A DNA stretch of 64,000 bases from Dactylosporangium sucinum (GTDB lineage Bacteria; Actinomycetota; Actinomycetes; Mycobacteriales; Micromonosporaceae), in assembly GCF_014647515.1 (NCBI RefSeq), contig NZ_BMPI01000003.1, positions 1-64,000 on the forward strand. The letters run 5' to 3'. A model generated the notes under the pieces. It was not told where the DNA came from. It made no database searches and worked only from the letters and a program-made list of their open reading frames with translations. The translations under genes and the position numbers were made by a program. Shown piece by piece: positions 37,148 to 46,960 of this stretch; within the stretch, counting starts at the first letter, position 1; each line of letters starts with the position of its first letter.

Positions 37148-38011
37148 GTGGACCCTCACCTGCTGCGGACGTTCGTCGCGGTGGCCCGCCTCGGGTCGTT
37201 CTCGGCCGCGGCGAGCGAGCTCGGCTACACGCAGTCGGCCGTGTCGCAGCAGATCGCGGCCCTGGAGCACGACCTCGGCGCGACCCTGCTGCTGCGCCGC
37301 CCGGTCCGCCCGACCGACGCGGGGGCCCGGCTGCTCGAGCACGCCGGCCCGATCCTGCTGCGGCTCGGCGCCGCTCGGGCCGACGTGGCGCGCCTCTCCG
37401 GTCCGCCGTCCGCATCGGTGGCACTGCAGGTGACCCCGCTCGCCGCCCTCGACGCCCCCGCCCTCGCCGCGGCCGGCCGGTCGATGCCGCGGGTGGCGCT
37501 GACCGTCGGCGTGGCTGCCCGCGACGAGGTGGCGGCGGCGGTCGCGACCGGCGCCGCCGACCTGGGGCTGCTCGACGGCGTGACCGCGCCGAGCGACCCG
37601 CTGCCGCTGCCGGACGCCGGCCCGCTCACCACCCGCACCGTGGCCGAGGAGCCGGTCGTGGTCGCTCTCGCCGCCGGCCACCCGCTCGCCGGGCGCCGCT
37701 CGGTGCGGCTGGCCGACCTGGCGGACGCCCGCTGGCTGGACGCGCCGGCGGTCGCCACCCCGCTGCCGCAGCTGCGCGCGCTGGCCCGCGCCGAGGGGTT
37801 CCGCCCGGGCCTGACGTACAGCGGCAGCGACCGGGCGACGCTGCTCGCCCTGGTCGCGGCCGGCGCCGGCCTGGCTTTGCTCCCCGCGTCGGTGGTTGCC
37901 GAAGTGCCCGCGGTCGGCGTCGCCGAGCCGCGGCTGGTGCACCGCACCGAGCTGGTCCACGGCTCGCTGACGGCCGCCGCCCGCGCGTTCGTCGCGGCCT
38001 GGGGCCACTGA
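37148..38011 (+). CDS. LysR-family transcriptional regulator
   Basis: 287 residues from GTG. N-terminal winged helix: LLRTFVAVARLGSFSAAASELGYTQSAVSQQIAALEHDLGA as continuous landmarks in residues 4-45, then RRPVRPTDAG. Periplasmic-binding-like effector domain from about 90 (PLAALDAPALAAAGRSMP, EEPVVVALAAGHPLAG, ALVAAGAGLALLPASV). Divergent from the amidotransferase-like gene, its probable target. Confidence 0.93.
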   Translation: MDPHLLRTFVAVARLGSFSAAASELGYTQSAVSQQIAALEHDLGATLLLRRPVRPTDAGARLLEHAGPILLRLGAARADVARLSGPPSASVALQVTPLAALDAPALAAAGRSMPRVALTVGVAARDEVAAAVATGAADLGLLDGVTAPSDPLPLPDAGPLTTRTVAEEPVVVALAAGHPLAGRRSVRLADLADARWLDAPAVATPLPQLRALARAEGFRPGLTYSGSDRATLLALVAAGAGLALLPASVVAEVPAVGVAEPRLVHRTELVHGSLTAAARAFVAAWGH

Positions 38012-38023
38012 CCGCGGGGTGCC

Positions 38024-38040
38024 GCCCGCCGCGCGCGGGC
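38024..38040. terminator. Possible hairpin between LysR and amidase genes
   Basis: GCCCGC (38024-38029) and GCGGGC (38035-38040), 5-nt loop, in the 31-bp convergent gap. Short stem, weak candidate. Confidence 0.35.
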
Positions 38041-38042
38041 GC

Positions 38043-39164
38043 TCAGCGACCGCCGGCCAGCCGGAGCAGGGCGCGATCCTGGCCGGGCGGGGCGACGACG
38101 GCGATCCCGGCCGGCGGGCTCGCCGCCGCCCGGGTGACCGAGGGCACCGAGACGCTCGGCAGTCCGTACGCGCTGGCCGGCACCGCGCAGCGCAGCGTCT
38201 CCCGGCGCCAGGCGTCCTTGTCGGCGAGGCTCAGCTCGCGCGGGTGGCCCGGCCCGCCGGCCGGCAGCACCAGCCACGCGTCGTCGCCGAGCAGGTCGAG
38301 CAGCTCGCCGCGCCAGGCCGCGAGCCGGGCCCGGGCCCCGTCCTCGGTCGCCGCGTCGACGCCCGCCCCGAACCGGAACCGGCCCTCGACGTCGGCGGCC
38401 AGCGCCCGGGGATGCGCCTCGATCCACTTGCCGTGCGCCCGCCACGCCTCGGCCGCCTGCACCTGGCGGAAGGCGAGCAGCAGCGGATCGGGATCGTCCC
38501 AGGTGGACAGCGTGACCGCCGAGACGGGGAGGCCATAGCGACCGGCTTCCCCCTCGGTGCCGCCAAGGCAGACCAACCGCCGAGGAAGGCGATCCGGACC
38601 GTCCGGCAGGAGCACGTCCCCGACGCGGGCGAGCGTGCCGGCGTCGGCGGTGATCCAGCCGACGGTGTCGAACGACGGGGCGAGCGGCAGGACACCCTCG
38701 GTGGGGACGGCGCCGTGGGTCGGGCGCAGCCCGAACAGCCCGCAGCAGGAGGCGGGCACCCGGATCGACCCGCCGGTGTCGGTGCCCAGCCCGACGTCGG
38801 CGTGCCCGGTCGCGACGGCCGACGCGGGCCCGCTGGACGAGCCGCCGGTGACCCGGTCGGGCGCGGCCGGGTTGGGTGGGGTGCCGTAGTGGACGTTGGT
38901 GCCCGAGAGCGAATACGCCAGCTCGTCGGTGTGGGCGATGCCCTGCACGACGGCGCCGGCGGCGCGCAGGCGGGCGACGGCCGGCGCGTCCTCGTGGGCC
39001 GGCAGCGCCTCGGCCAGCCAGGCCGGGTTGCCGCCGCCGACGGCGAACCCGGTGACGGCGAACAGATCCTTGACCGCGATGCGCAGCCCGTCGAGCGGGC
39101 CGTGGCCGGTCGCGGGGGCCAGCGGCATACCCTTGACGCGCCACACCGTGGGGTCCGCACTCAT
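38043..39164 (-). CDS. Amidase-signature family hydrolase
   Basis: 373 residues from ATG 39164. Amidase signature triad present: K in LRIAVKDLFAV, cis-Ser in VTGGSSSGPASAVA and nucleophile Ser in GLGTDTGGSIRVPAS. Shorter than most family members (about 450-500), with a trimmed C-terminal part. Could act on small amides, aryl amides or peptide amides. Follows the SGNH lipoprotein on the same strand with a 24-bp gap, so the two may be co-expressed. Confidence 0.88.
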   Translation of the reverse strand: MSADPTVWRVKGMPLAPATGHGPLDGLRIAVKDLFAVTGFAVGGGNPAWLAEALPAHEDAPAVARLRAAGAVVQGIAHTDELAYSLSGTNVHYGTPPNPAAPDRVTGGSSSGPASAVATGHADVGLGTDTGGSIRVPASCCGLFGLRPTHGAVPTEGVLPLAPSFDTVGWITADAGTLARVGDVLLPDGPDRLPRRLVCLGGTEGEAGRYGLPVSAVTLSTWDDPDPLLLAFRQVQAAEAWRAHGKWIEAHPRALAADVEGRFRFGAGVDAATEDGARARLAAWRGELLDLLGDDAWLVLPAGGPGHPRELSLADKDAWRRETLRCAVPASAYGLPSVSVPSVTRAAASPPAGIAVVAPPGQDRALLRLAGGR

Positions 39165-39188
39165 GCGCAAGAGGGTAGTCCTCCGCGG

Positions 39189-40046
39189 TCACCAGGTGGG
39201 CTCACCGGCGAACGTGGCTTTTGCGAGCGCGTTCTGGCCGCTGCCGTTGGGGTGGAAGAAGTCCTGCGCGGCGAGCATGTCGACCCCGAACGCGACCCGG
39301 TGCGCGGCCCCGCCGTCGCTGCGGCACCGCGGCCCGTAGGCCTTGCAGGCCGCGGCGAGCTGCGCGTTGTACTCGTCGACGCGGTCCGCGAACGCCCGCC
39401 GCCGGTCCTCGTCCGCCCGGGCCGTCGAGGTCGGGTTGGCCAGCAGGGCCGGGCAGGCCCCGAGCGACCAGGCCTTGACGGCCACCTGGCTGGTGTGGGC
39501 GATCTCCCAGACCCGGTAGATGTCGGGCAGGCTGACGACGAGCACGCGGGCCGCCGTCGGCTTGAGGACGGCGAGCCCCTCGTCGATCTGCCGCCGGAAG
39601 GTCTCGGTGGGGGTCATGTCCTCGATCCGCCCGCGGCAGGCGTCGTTGGCCCCGATGAGCACGGTGACGTACCGCGCCCCGTCCCGCACGGCCTCCCGCG
39701 CCTGCCCGGCGAGCGCGTCGGCCCGCGCGTTCCCGGCCGCGTGGTTGCGGCCCCGCAGCCCGGGGTCGGTCTTGCGCAGCCGCCGGTAGTGGCTGTCCAC
39801 GCGGGTGCCGTCGCCGGTCGACCAGGAGTTGCGGGGGCACGGCACGGGCGCGAGACACGACGCGAACCCGGCGGTGATCGAGTCGCCGAGGGCCGCCATG
39901 ACCGCGATCCCGCTGCCGCTGCGGGAGGGGTCCGGATCCGGTCCGGACCCGGCGGCCCCGTCACAGGCGATCGCGAGCCCGGCGAGCAGCCCGAGCACGC
40001 CCATCCAAAGCCGCTCTCGCCGCACCCTCCGAACCCAACCCGTCAC
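39189..40046 (-). CDS. SGNH/GDSL-hydrolase lipoprotein
   Basis: 285 residues. Basic N-terminus and a hydrophobic stretch VLGLLAGLAIAC give a lipobox-like end (residue about 28 Cys), so probably lipid-anchored. SGNH blocks: GDSITAGF (Ser), VLIGANDACRGR (Asn), and the C-terminal DFFHPNGSGQ supplying Asp and His. Six further cysteines may form extracellular disulfides. An esterase or lipase acting outside the cell. Confidence 0.88.
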   Translation of the reverse strand: MTGWVRRVRRERLWMGVLGLLAGLAIACDGAAGSGPDPDPSRSGSGIAVMAALGDSITAGFASCLAPVPCPRNSWSTGDGTRVDSHYRRLRKTDPGLRGRNHAAGNARADALAGQAREAVRDGARYVTVLIGANDACRGRIEDMTPTETFRRQIDEGLAVLKPTAARVLVVSLPDIYRVWEIAHTSQVAVKAWSLGACPALLANPTSTARADEDRRRAFADRVDEYNAQLAAACKAYGPRCRSDGGAAHRVAFGVDMLAAQDFFHPNGSGQNALAKATFAGEPTW

Positions 40047-40107
40047 GATGGGTCATGATATCGCCATCCGTGAATCTGGGACCCCCCTCATTCGGGGCCC
40101 GCCACCC

Positions 40108-41103
40108 CTAAAAACGCCGGGCGAGGACCTGCCCGGGCCAGGACGACCCGTCCGGCAGCGCCACCGTGAACGGGTCGGTGGCCGTGAATCCCTGGCGTTC
40201 GTACCAGGCGACCAGAGCGCGATCGTCCCCGGCGTAACAGTCCACCCGCAGCGCCGCCACCCCGCGGGCCACCGCCAGCCGCAGCGCGTGGTCCAGCAGC
40301 GCCGTCCCCAGGCCCGCGCCCCGGTGGGCCCGGTCGGTGACCAGGAGGTTGACGTAGAGTTCCGGGTCCGCGGCCGCCGGGACGTAGTCGGGGGCCGCGC
40401 CCACCGCCAGCGCGCCCACCGGACGGCCGGCCAGCTCGGCCAGCCACAGGCCGCCCGTGCAGGCCCAGGACGTGAGCTGCGCGCGGCGGCGCGGGTTGGC
40501 CGAGTGCGGCGACGTGCCCCACTGGCCGGTCCGGCCCAGCGACACCAGCCACCGCGTCGCGCCGTCCAGCATCGCCAGGACCGCCGGGACGTCCGGCAGG
40601 CCGGCCGGCCGCACGGACGGCCCCGGCGGCGACGTCGGGAGCTCCAGCTCCAGTTCGTCGTGCAGGGCGATGCCGTAGGAGCCGGTGACCGGAATCGCCG
40701 GTTTGTGGTGGCGGGCCCGGTCCACGGCGCCCGGGCGGACGTGCGCGATGCGCATGCCGCGGCGCTGGTAGAAGCGCAGGGCGTCCAGGTTGTCGTTCGT
40801 CGTGATCAGCCAGACGCGGCGCAGGCCCGCGGCCGCCGCCAGGTCGCGAGCGGCGGCCAGCAACGCCGTTCCGGCACCGATTCGGCGGACGAGGGTGTCA
40901 ATGGTCACGACCTCCAGGCCCCCCGGACCGGCCGCATATGTGAGCAAACCGACCGGGCCGGTGTCGTTTTCGGCGACGAGCGCGGGGAGTTCGGCGGCAT
41001 TTCGGATCCGATCTCCCGTCACGACCGTGGTGGCACCGTAGGATGCCGTCAGGATGCTGCTGATCCAGGGCAGATCCGTCCCGGTTCCCGATCGCACGAA
41101 CAC
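40108..41103 (-). CDS. Double-GNAT acetyltransferase
   Basis: 331 residues holding two GNAT domains. The first (1-140) has LVRRIGAGTALLAAARDLA and LITTNDNLDALRFYQRRGM; the second (160-331) has VTDRAHRGAGLGTALLDHALR and RVDCYAGDDRALVAWYERQGF. The second carries the better acetyl-CoA pyrophosphate loop. Tandem-GNAT proteins in actinomycetes include mycothiol synthase, but the substrate-site features of MshD are not evident. Substrate unknown. Confidence 0.85.
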   Translation of the reverse strand: MFVRSGTGTDLPWISSILTASYGATTVVTGDRIRNAAELPALVAENDTGPVGLLTYAAGPGGLEVVTIDTLVRRIGAGTALLAAARDLAAAAGLRRVWLITTNDNLDALRFYQRRGMRIAHVRPGAVDRARHHKPAIPVTGSYGIALHDELELELPTSPPGPSVRPAGLPDVPAVLAMLDGATRWLVSLGRTGQWGTSPHSANPRRRAQLTSWACTGGLWLAELAGRPVGALAVGAAPDYVPAAADPELYVNLLVTDRAHRGAGLGTALLDHALRLAVARGVAALRVDCYAGDDRALVAWYERQGFTATDPFTVALPDGSSWPGQVLARRF

Positions 41104-41212
41104 CCGCGCGACCTTACTTCACAAAAGACGGTCGAATGGGGCATCACGGCGATCGACTTTTACGGATTCTGGCAAATTCGCGACACTCCACTTCGCGTTC
41201 GGCTTTGTCATG

Positions 41213-41611
41213 ATGACCGTGGGCACTTCCAGGGGGAGAGGGCACGAGTTGGACGCACTCGAGCAGGCGCACCGGCGCGGCCGGGTCGTCGGCGTCCTCG
41301 CCCTGATCCTGGTCCTGCTGTTCGGGGCCACCATCGGCGCCTCGTTCGGTCATTCCGGCGCGGGCCATCACCTGCTCGGCCAGGCCGCCAACCACGAGGC
41401 GTGGTCCGGCGGGCCCGACGAGCAGCACCCGCTGGTGCTGCACACCGAGGGCGAGCAGGTCGAGACGCCCGACGCCGACGGCACCGCCGTCGCCCACAGC
41501 ACGTCCCTCACGTTGCCGACCCTTCTGGTCGTCCTCCTCGACGACCGGCCCGCCGGTGGCCGCGCGGCACCGGCGCCACAACGGGCCGAACTGCAGGTCT
41601 GGCGCACGTAG
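41213..41611 (+). CDS. Small membrane protein, start uncertain
   Basis: 132 residues if it starts at ATG 41213. A TTG at 41249 is preceded by AGGGGGAG with ideal spacing and may be the true start (120 residues). One transmembrane helix (VVGVLALILVLLFGATIGASFG) is followed by a His-containing extracellular segment. The upstream 109 bp are noticeably less GC-rich and probably hold the promoter. No family recognised. Confidence 0.5.
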   Translation: MTVGTSRGRGHELDALEQAHRRGRVVGVLALILVLLFGATIGASFGHSGAGHHLLGQAANHEAWSGGPDEQHPLVLHTEGEQVETPDADGTAVAHSTSLTLPTLLVVLLDDRPAGGRAAPAPQRAELQVWRT

Positions 41612-41670
41612 ATCGCTCCCCCCACCCCGTCGTTGTTGTTGGGCAGATCGAGACGGTTGGAGTGATGTCC

Positions 41671-42465
41671 ATGTCCGCATCCGCGGACTTCCCATGCGTG
41701 CGCTCGGTCATCCTGACCGGCGCTTCCCGAGGGCTGGGTGCAGCCCTGTTCCAGACTTTGCAGGCCGACGGCGCTCGCGTCCTCGGCCTCGCTCGTACGT
41801 TCCCCGCCGATCAGCAGGCCCTCGCAGCGCAGCGACCGGCCTCGATCCGGCTACTGGCGACCGATCTCGGTGACACCGGGACCGGCGACGTCAGCCCCGA
41901 CGGACTCGGGCTGGCCGGCGGCGGCCTCCCGGCGGCGGCCGACCTCACCGCCTTCGTCAACGAGCCGGGCGAGCCCGGGCCGGCCGACGAGATCGTGCTC
42001 CTGCTCAACGCCGCGACGATCGAGCCGATCGCCCTCGCCGGCAGCCTGCCGCCGGAGGCGGTGCTCGCCGCGGTCAACCTCAACCTCGTTGCCCCCATCC
42101 TGCTCACCAACCTGTTCCTGGCGGCTTTCCGGAACAGCGAGGCGCGGCTGCGCATCGTCTACGTCGCCTCGTCGGCGGCACACCGGGCGTACCCCGGCTG
42201 GGCGACGTACTGCGCCACCAAGGCCGGGGCCGAGGCGTTCATGCGCTGCGTCAGCGAGGCGGCGATCCGTCCGTGCGAGGTCGAGCTGGTCGACCCCGGT
42301 GCGATGGAGACGCAGATGCAGCAGGCGCTGCGCGACCGGGGCAACGGGCTGCCCGGACACGCCCGCCTGGTCGAGCGGCACCGGGTCGGCGACATCGGCG
42401 ACCCGCTCACGGTGGCGAAGGGCATCATCGACCGCCACTTCCCGCCACTCGTCGCGGTGGCGTAG
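41671..42465 (+). CDS. SDR-family oxidoreductase, sepiapterin-reductase-like
   Basis: 264 residues from ATG 41671 (GGAG 8 nt upstream; ATG 41665 is too close to it). Motifs: VILTGASRGLGAALFQTL, LLLNAATIEPI in place of NNAG, IVYVASSAAHRAYPGWATYCATKAGAEAFMR carrying S and Y-x3-K, and ELVDPGAMET. The NNAG variant and the C-terminal DPGAMETxMQ are typical of sepiapterin-reductase-like or YueD-type proteins. Substrate unknown. Confidence 0.85.
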   Translation: MSASADFPCVRSVILTGASRGLGAALFQTLQADGARVLGLARTFPADQQALAAQRPASIRLLATDLGDTGTGDVSPDGLGLAGGGLPAAADLTAFVNEPGEPGPADEIVLLLNAATIEPIALAGSLPPEAVLAAVNLNLVAPILLTNLFLAAFRNSEARLRIVYVASSAAHRAYPGWATYCATKAGAEAFMRCVSEAAIRPCEVELVDPGAMETQMQQALRDRGNGLPGHARLVERHRVGDIGDPLTVAKGIIDRHFPPLVAVA

Positions 42466-42525
42466 CCCCACCGGGCCGGCGGGACACCATGTGTGGCCGT
42501 CCGGCCCGGCGGGTACCGTCACCGC

Positions 42526-43041
42526 ATGCCTGAAGCGCCGCCCGTGTTCGTCGTCATGGGGGTCGCCGGGACCGGGAAGACCACGGTCGGCGCCCTGCTC
42601 GCGGGCCGGCTGGGCTGGGTCTACGCGGAGGCCGACGACTTCCATCCACCCGCGAACGTCGCGAAGATGTCGGCCGGTCAGCCCCTCACCGACGCCGACC
42701 GCCGCCCCTGGCTGGACGCCATCGGCCGGTGGATCGACGAGCGCGCCGCGGCCGGCGAGCCGGGCGTCGTCACCTGTTCCGCGCTGAAGCGCTCCTACCG
42801 CGACCAGTTGCGCGCCGGCCGCCCGCAGGTGCGCGTGGTGTTCCTGGACGGCTCCCGCGAGCTGATCGCGCGCCGGCTCATCGCCCGCCACGGCCACTTC
42901 ATGCGCGTGGACATGCTCGACAGCCAGTTTGCCGACCTGGAGCGGCCCGAGCCGGACGAGGCCGTGACCGCGGTGTCGGTCGAGCCGTCGCCCAACGAGA
43001 TCGTCGAGGCGGTCCTGAAGGCGCACCCCGACGCGGGCTAG
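42526..43041 (+). CDS. gntK: Gluconokinase
   Basis: 171 residues, normal for the P-loop gluconokinase family. Walker [10 protein letters not shown], then [29 protein letters not shown], a signature for gluconate-binding Gnt[14 protein letters not shown] and the lid [10 protein letters not shown] with [10 protein letters not shown] follow. Phosphorylates D-gluconate to 6-phosphogluconate. Isolated; no permease or dehydratase nearby. Confidence 0.95.
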   Translation: MPEAPPVFVVMGVAGTGKTTVGALLAGRLGWVYAEADDFHPPANVAKMSAGQPLTDADRRPWLDAIGRWIDERAAAGEPGVVTCSALKRSYRDQLRAGRPQVRVVFLDGSRELIARRLIARHGHFMRVDMLDSQFADLERPEPDEAVTAVSVEPSPNEIVEAVLKAHPDAG

Positions 43042-43078
43042 CGCAAACCTGCCCCGGATTGCCCGGATTCGCGGTGCA

Positions 43079-44686
43079 ATGGGAATCATGGGGTGGCTGT
43101 CCCGCTGGATCGGCAACCGCGCGGTCCGCACCAAGGTGCTCTTCGTCGTCGCCGTGCTCGGCGCGGTCGCGCTCGGCACCGGCGCGCAGTCGGCGGTGCG
43201 CATGCGCGAGATGAACCAGGAGGCCCAGCTGCTGTACCACGAGGGCCTCGTCCCCCTCCAGCGGATCAACGAGGTGCTGTACGCCCTCTTCGACGTCCGG
43301 GTCAACGTCCTCAACCACGGCATCTCGGACGGCAGTGCCGCGACGGCCCGCTACGAGCAGCTCATCGAGGCCGGCTACGACTCGTTCGACGACCGCCTGG
43401 CGATCTACGAGGCGAACGCCGGTGCGTCCGAGGAGATGTCCGGCGAGCTGCGCCAACTCTTCGACCGGTACCGCACGGTGATCGACGGCGAGTTCCTGCC
43501 CGCCAGCCGCCGGGGCGACGACGCCGAGCTCGCCCGGATCCACGACGAGGTCACCGGCCCGCTCGTCACCGAGGCGGTCGACGTCGTGGTGCGCATCGGC
43601 GCCGCCGAGCGGGCCGTGGCGCAGCACCGGCTGGGCGCGACCCACGACGCGTACCGCTCGGCGCAGGTCTGGACCTGGTCGCTGCTCGGCACCGGCCTGC
43701 TGCTGGCCGTGGTCGTCGCACTGCTCGTCGCCGGCCAGCTGGTCCGGGCCGTGCGCCGCGTGTCGCACGTCGTGGCCGGCCTGGCCGTCGGCGACCTGAC
43801 CCGCACCGCCGACGTCACCAGCCGCGACGAGCTGGGCCGGATGGCCGGCGAGCTGAACACAGCGACCGGCCGGCTGCGGGCGTCGATGGCGGCCGTGGAG
43901 GAGAACAGCCACGCCCTCGCCGGGGCGGCCCAGGAGCTGTCGGCGGTGAGCAACGACATCGCGGCGACCGCCGAGCGCGGCAGCGCCCAGGCGGCAACCG
44001 TGTCGGCGGCCGCCGGCGAGGTCTCCGGCAACGTCCGGACGGTCTCGGCCGGCACGGTGGAGATGGGCTCGGCGATCGCCGAGATCGCGCGCAGCGCCGC
44101 CGAGGCCGCCCGGGTCGCCGGGGCCGGGGTGAGCGGCGCCCGGACGGCCGGCGAGACGATCGCCGAGCTCGGCCGGTCGAGCGCGGAGATCGGCACCGTC
44201 CTGCGGACGATCACCGCGATCGCCGAGCAGACCAACCTGCTCGCCCTGAACGCGACGATCGAGGCGGCCCGGGCCGGCGCGGCCGGCAAGGGCTTCGCGG
44301 TCGTGGCCGGCGAGGTCAAGGACCTGGCCCAGGAGACGGCCCGGGCGACCGGCGACATCTCGGCCCGCATCGACGCGATCCAGGGCGCCGCCGCCGCGGC
44401 CGCGACCGCCGTCACCCGGATCGCCGACGTCATCACCGAGACCAGCCAGCACTCGACCACGATCGCCGCGGCCGTCGAGGAGCAGAGCGCGACGACGGCC
44501 GAGATGACCCGCAACGTCGCCGAGGCGGCGGGCGGCGCCGACCGGATCGCCGGCACCGTCGGGTCGCTCGCCGAGGCGGCCCGGCTGACCTCGGCCGGCG
44601 TCACGCAGGCCCGGGCCGCGGCCGAGGATCTCGCCCGGATGTCGGCCGAACTGCGCGGCGTGGTGTCCCGGTTCCAGCTCGTCTGA
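43079..44686 (+). CDS. Methyl-accepting chemotaxis protein
   Basis: 535 residues. TM1 at about 18-38, a periplasmic four-helix-bundle type sensor (4HB_MCP) to about 195, TM2 at about 200-222, HAMP (about 223-275), then the signalling coiled coil. The hairpin tip reads [20 protein letters not shown] with [15 protein letters not shown] after it. Present without other che genes here. It fits an organism with motile spores (Actinoplanes-like). Sensor ligand unknown. Confidence 0.93.
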   Translation: MGIMGWLSRWIGNRAVRTKVLFVVAVLGAVALGTGAQSAVRMREMNQEAQLLYHEGLVPLQRINEVLYALFDVRVNVLNHGISDGSAATARYEQLIEAGYDSFDDRLAIYEANAGASEEMSGELRQLFDRYRTVIDGEFLPASRRGDDAELARIHDEVTGPLVTEAVDVVVRIGAAERAVAQHRLGATHDAYRSAQVWTWSLLGTGLLLAVVVALLVAGQLVRAVRRVSHVVAGLAVGDLTRTADVTSRDELGRMAGELNTATGRLRASMAAVEENSHALAGAAQELSAVSNDIAATAERGSAQAATVSAAAGEVSGNVRTVSAGTVEMGSAIAEIARSAAEAARVAGAGVSGARTAGETIAELGRSSAEIGTVLRTITAIAEQTNLLALNATIEAARAGAAGKGFAVVAGEVKDLAQETARATGDISARIDAIQGAAAAAATAVTRIADVITETSQHSTTIAAAVEEQSATTAEMTRNVAEAAGGADRIAGTVGSLAEAARLTSAGVTQARAAAEDLARMSAELRGVVSRFQLV

Positions 44687-44691
44687 CCTAT

Positions 44692-44839
44692 TTCCGGAAT
44701 CGCCGCGGGACAATTCTCCGAACGGTGGACCGGGACGCACCCGAATTGCGCCGCTCCCGGAACGCTCGGGGGGTGAATTCCGGAAGTATTGCGCCGCTTT
44801 TCCGGCCGGACCGAATTGCTTCGACCGGGTCCGGAAATG
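44692..44839. repeat. TTCCGGAA-rich, lower-GC convergent gap
   Basis: The 156-bp gap between the MCP and GNAT stops is less GC-rich than the rest. It holds TTCCGGAA at 44692-44699 and 44778-44785, and a half-site TCCGGAAA near 44830; ATTTCCGGA and TCCGGAAAT at the two ends can pair. No gene seen. Meaning unclear. Confidence 0.45.
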
Positions 44840-44842
44840 CAT

Positions 44843-45355
44843 TCAGCGGTCGCCGCGCAGCTTTCCGTATACGAGCACGTCGCGCCACGTCCCGTCGCGG
44901 AAGTCCGCCGAGCGCAGGATGCCCTCGCTGAGGAAGCCGACCTTCTCCAGGGCCTTCTGCTCGGCGATGTTCTCCGGCTGGGTCCGCGCCTCGATGCGCG
45001 GCGCCGGGCTCGTCGCGAACAGGTGGTCGCACAGCAGCGTCTGGGCCCGCCAGCCGACCCCGCGGCCGCGCCACTCCGGCAGCAGGACGATGCCGATGCT
45101 CCAGTACCGCGACAGCCCCGCCCCGACCGCCTCCCAGCTCACGAAGCCGGCCGCGGTCTCGTCGGCCTCGACCATCAGCCGGCCGTCGTCGGCGCCGAGG
45201 TACCCGTCGTCGGCGAACCGCCGCGCCGGCCCCGACGGGTCGTGATAGCCGGTCCACGCCGCCCCCGCCAGCCCCGGCTCGGTGACGAACCGGCGGAACA
45301 TCGCCAGATCGCCCTCGACCACCGGCCGCAGCCGCACCCAGGTCTTCGTCACCAC
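44843..45355 (-). CDS. RimJ/RimL-type GNAT acetyltransferase
   Basis: 170 residues from the GTG at 45355, with GAGGTGGGG upstream; ATG 45391 is possible. GNAT_3-like domain: VRLRPVVEGDLAMFRRFV, SIGIVLLPEWRGRGVGWRAQTLLCDHLF and RIEARTQPENIAEQKALEKVGF, ending VLVYGKLRGDR. Probably acetylates a protein N-terminus or an aminoglycoside-like substrate; unknown. Confidence 0.85.
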   Translation of the reverse strand: MVTKTWVRLRPVVEGDLAMFRRFVTEPGLAGAAWTGYHDPSGPARRFADDGYLGADDGRLMVEADETAAGFVSWEAVGAGLSRYWSIGIVLLPEWRGRGVGWRAQTLLCDHLFATSPAPRIEARTQPENIAEQKALEKVGFLSEGILRSADFRDGTWRDVLVYGKLRGDR

Positions 45356-45506
45356 GCCCCACCTCGCTCGCCGGACAAGATCGCCCGCCATCCTCGCCGA
45401 TGAACGCGGGGAAAGCCATCCGGCGACCGCCCGCGATCGCATGGACGGCCGTCGGGCGCCGGTCGGGACGACCGCCCGCGATCGCGCCACGCTACCGTGT
45501 GTCGCC

Positions 45507-45926
45507 ATGGCCGTCGATGTCTTCACGCACATGTTCGCCGTCGCCGCCGACCCGGACGCGGTCCACGCCCACCTCGCCGACCCCGAGTCGTACGTCGGCC
45601 TGTCCCCGCTGGTCGTCGAGGTCCGCGACATCGAACGGGACGGCGACACGGTGCGGTACACGGCGGTCGAGCGCTTCGGGCTCTACCGCAACCGCATCCG
45701 GGTCACCATGACGCTCGCCGAGCGGCAGGTGACCAGCGAGGTCGTCAGCCCCGGCCGGGTCCGGCTGCGGGCGGTCGTCGACCTGGCGCCGGACGGCGAC
45801 GGCACCGAGGTCACCGAGACGGTCACCGTCACGTCGCCGGCGCTGCTGCGCCGGTTCGTCAGCGGCCAGGCCCGCTCGGTGCAGCTGCGGCGGGCCGCCG
45901 AACTGGCCCGCCGGTTCTCCTCATGA
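45507..45926 (+). CDS. SRPBCC (START-like) family protein
   Basis: 139 residues. Pattern of the polyketide-cyclase/START fold: [52 protein letters not shown] and [19 protein letters not shown]. Small hydrophobic-ligand binder; role unknown. Ends 6 bp inside the convergent LLM gene. Confidence 0.8.
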   Translation: MAVDVFTHMFAVAADPDAVHAHLADPESYVGLSPLVVEVRDIERDGDTVRYTAVERFGLYRNRIRVTMTLAERQVTSEVVSPGRVRLRAVVDLAPDGDGTEVTETVTVTSPALLRRFVSGQARSVQLRRAAELARRFSS

Positions 45927-46922
45927 GGTCCGCAGGTGCGGCGCGATCTCCTGCCGGACGAGCTCGAACGAGCGGATGCGCGCCTTCAGGTCGTACACCA
46001 TGCAGGTCAGCATGAACTCGTCCGCCTGCGTCTGTTCCAGCAGCTCCGTGAGCTGGCGGCGGGCCGTCGCGGGCGAGCCCAGGGCCTGCCCGGCCCGCCG
46101 CTCCAGGACGAACTCGCGCTCCCGCGGCGTGTACGGGTAGGCGGCCGCCTCCTCCGGCGTGGCGAGCGCCTCCGGGCGGCCCGAGCGCAGCCGCAGGAAC
46201 GACAGCGAGGCCGGCCCGGCCAGGAACTCGGCCTCCTCGTCGGTCTCGGCGACGGTCGCGCTGACGGCCACCATCGCGTACGGCCGGTCGAGCACCTCCG
46301 ACGGGCGGAACGTGCGCCGGTACAGCTCCAGGGCGGGCAGCGTGTTCTGCGAGCTGAAGTGGTGCGCGAACGCGAACGGCAGGCCCATCAGCCCGGCGAG
46401 CTGCGCGCTGAACCCGCTGGACCCGAGCAGCCACACCTCCGGCCGTTCCCCGTGGCCCGGGGACGCCAGGATGCGTTCGCCGCCCGTGAAGTACCCGATG
46501 AGCGACTGCAGCTCCTCGGGGAAGTTCTCCGCCGACAGGCCCTCCATCGTGCGGCGCAGGGCGAGCGCCGTGTACTGGTCGGTGCCGGGCGCGCGGCCGA
46601 TGCCCAGGTCGATGCGGCCCGGGTGGAGCGCCTCCAGGGTGCCGAACTGCTCGGCGACCACCAACGGCGCGTGGTTGGGCAGCATCACGCCGCCGGAGCC
46701 GACCCGGATCGTCGTGGTGGCGGCGGCGAGGTGCGCGAGCAGCACCGCGGGTGAGGAGCTGGCGATGGCCGGCATGTTGTGGTGCTCGGCGACCCAGAAG
46801 CGCCGGTATCCCAGCGCCTCCGTGCGCCGCGCCAGCTCGGTGGTGAATCGCAGCGCCTCGCCGGCGGAGCCGTTCGCGGCCACGGGCGCGACGTCGAGGA
46901 CGGAAAGCGGAAGCTCGGTCAC
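45921..46922 (-). CDS. LLM-class flavin-dependent oxidoreductase (MsnO8-like)
   Basis: 333 residues. Luciferase-like barrel: [86 protein letters not shown] and [14 protein letters not shown]. This order is the TIGR03558/MsnO8 subgroup, FMN- or F420-dependent monooxygenases of unknown substrate. No reductase partner nearby. Confidence 0.9.
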   Translation of the reverse strand: MTELPLSVLDVAPVAANGSAGEALRFTTELARRTEALGYRRFWVAEHHNMPAIASSSPAVLLAHLAAATTTIRVGSGGVMLPNHAPLVVAEQFGTLEALHPGRIDLGIGRAPGTDQYTALALRRTMEGLSAENFPEELQSLIGYFTGGERILASPGHGERPEVWLLGSSGFSAQLAGLMGLPFAFAHHFSSQNTLPALELYRRTFRPSEVLDRPYAMVAVSATVAETDEEAEFLAGPASLSFLRLRSGRPEALATPEEAAAYPYTPREREFVLERRAGQALGSPATARRQLTELLEQTQADEFMLTCMVYDLKARIRSFELVRQEIAPHLRTS

Positions 46923-46960
46923 AAACCATGGTCAACACCGCGGACCCGGCGGCTATTCCC

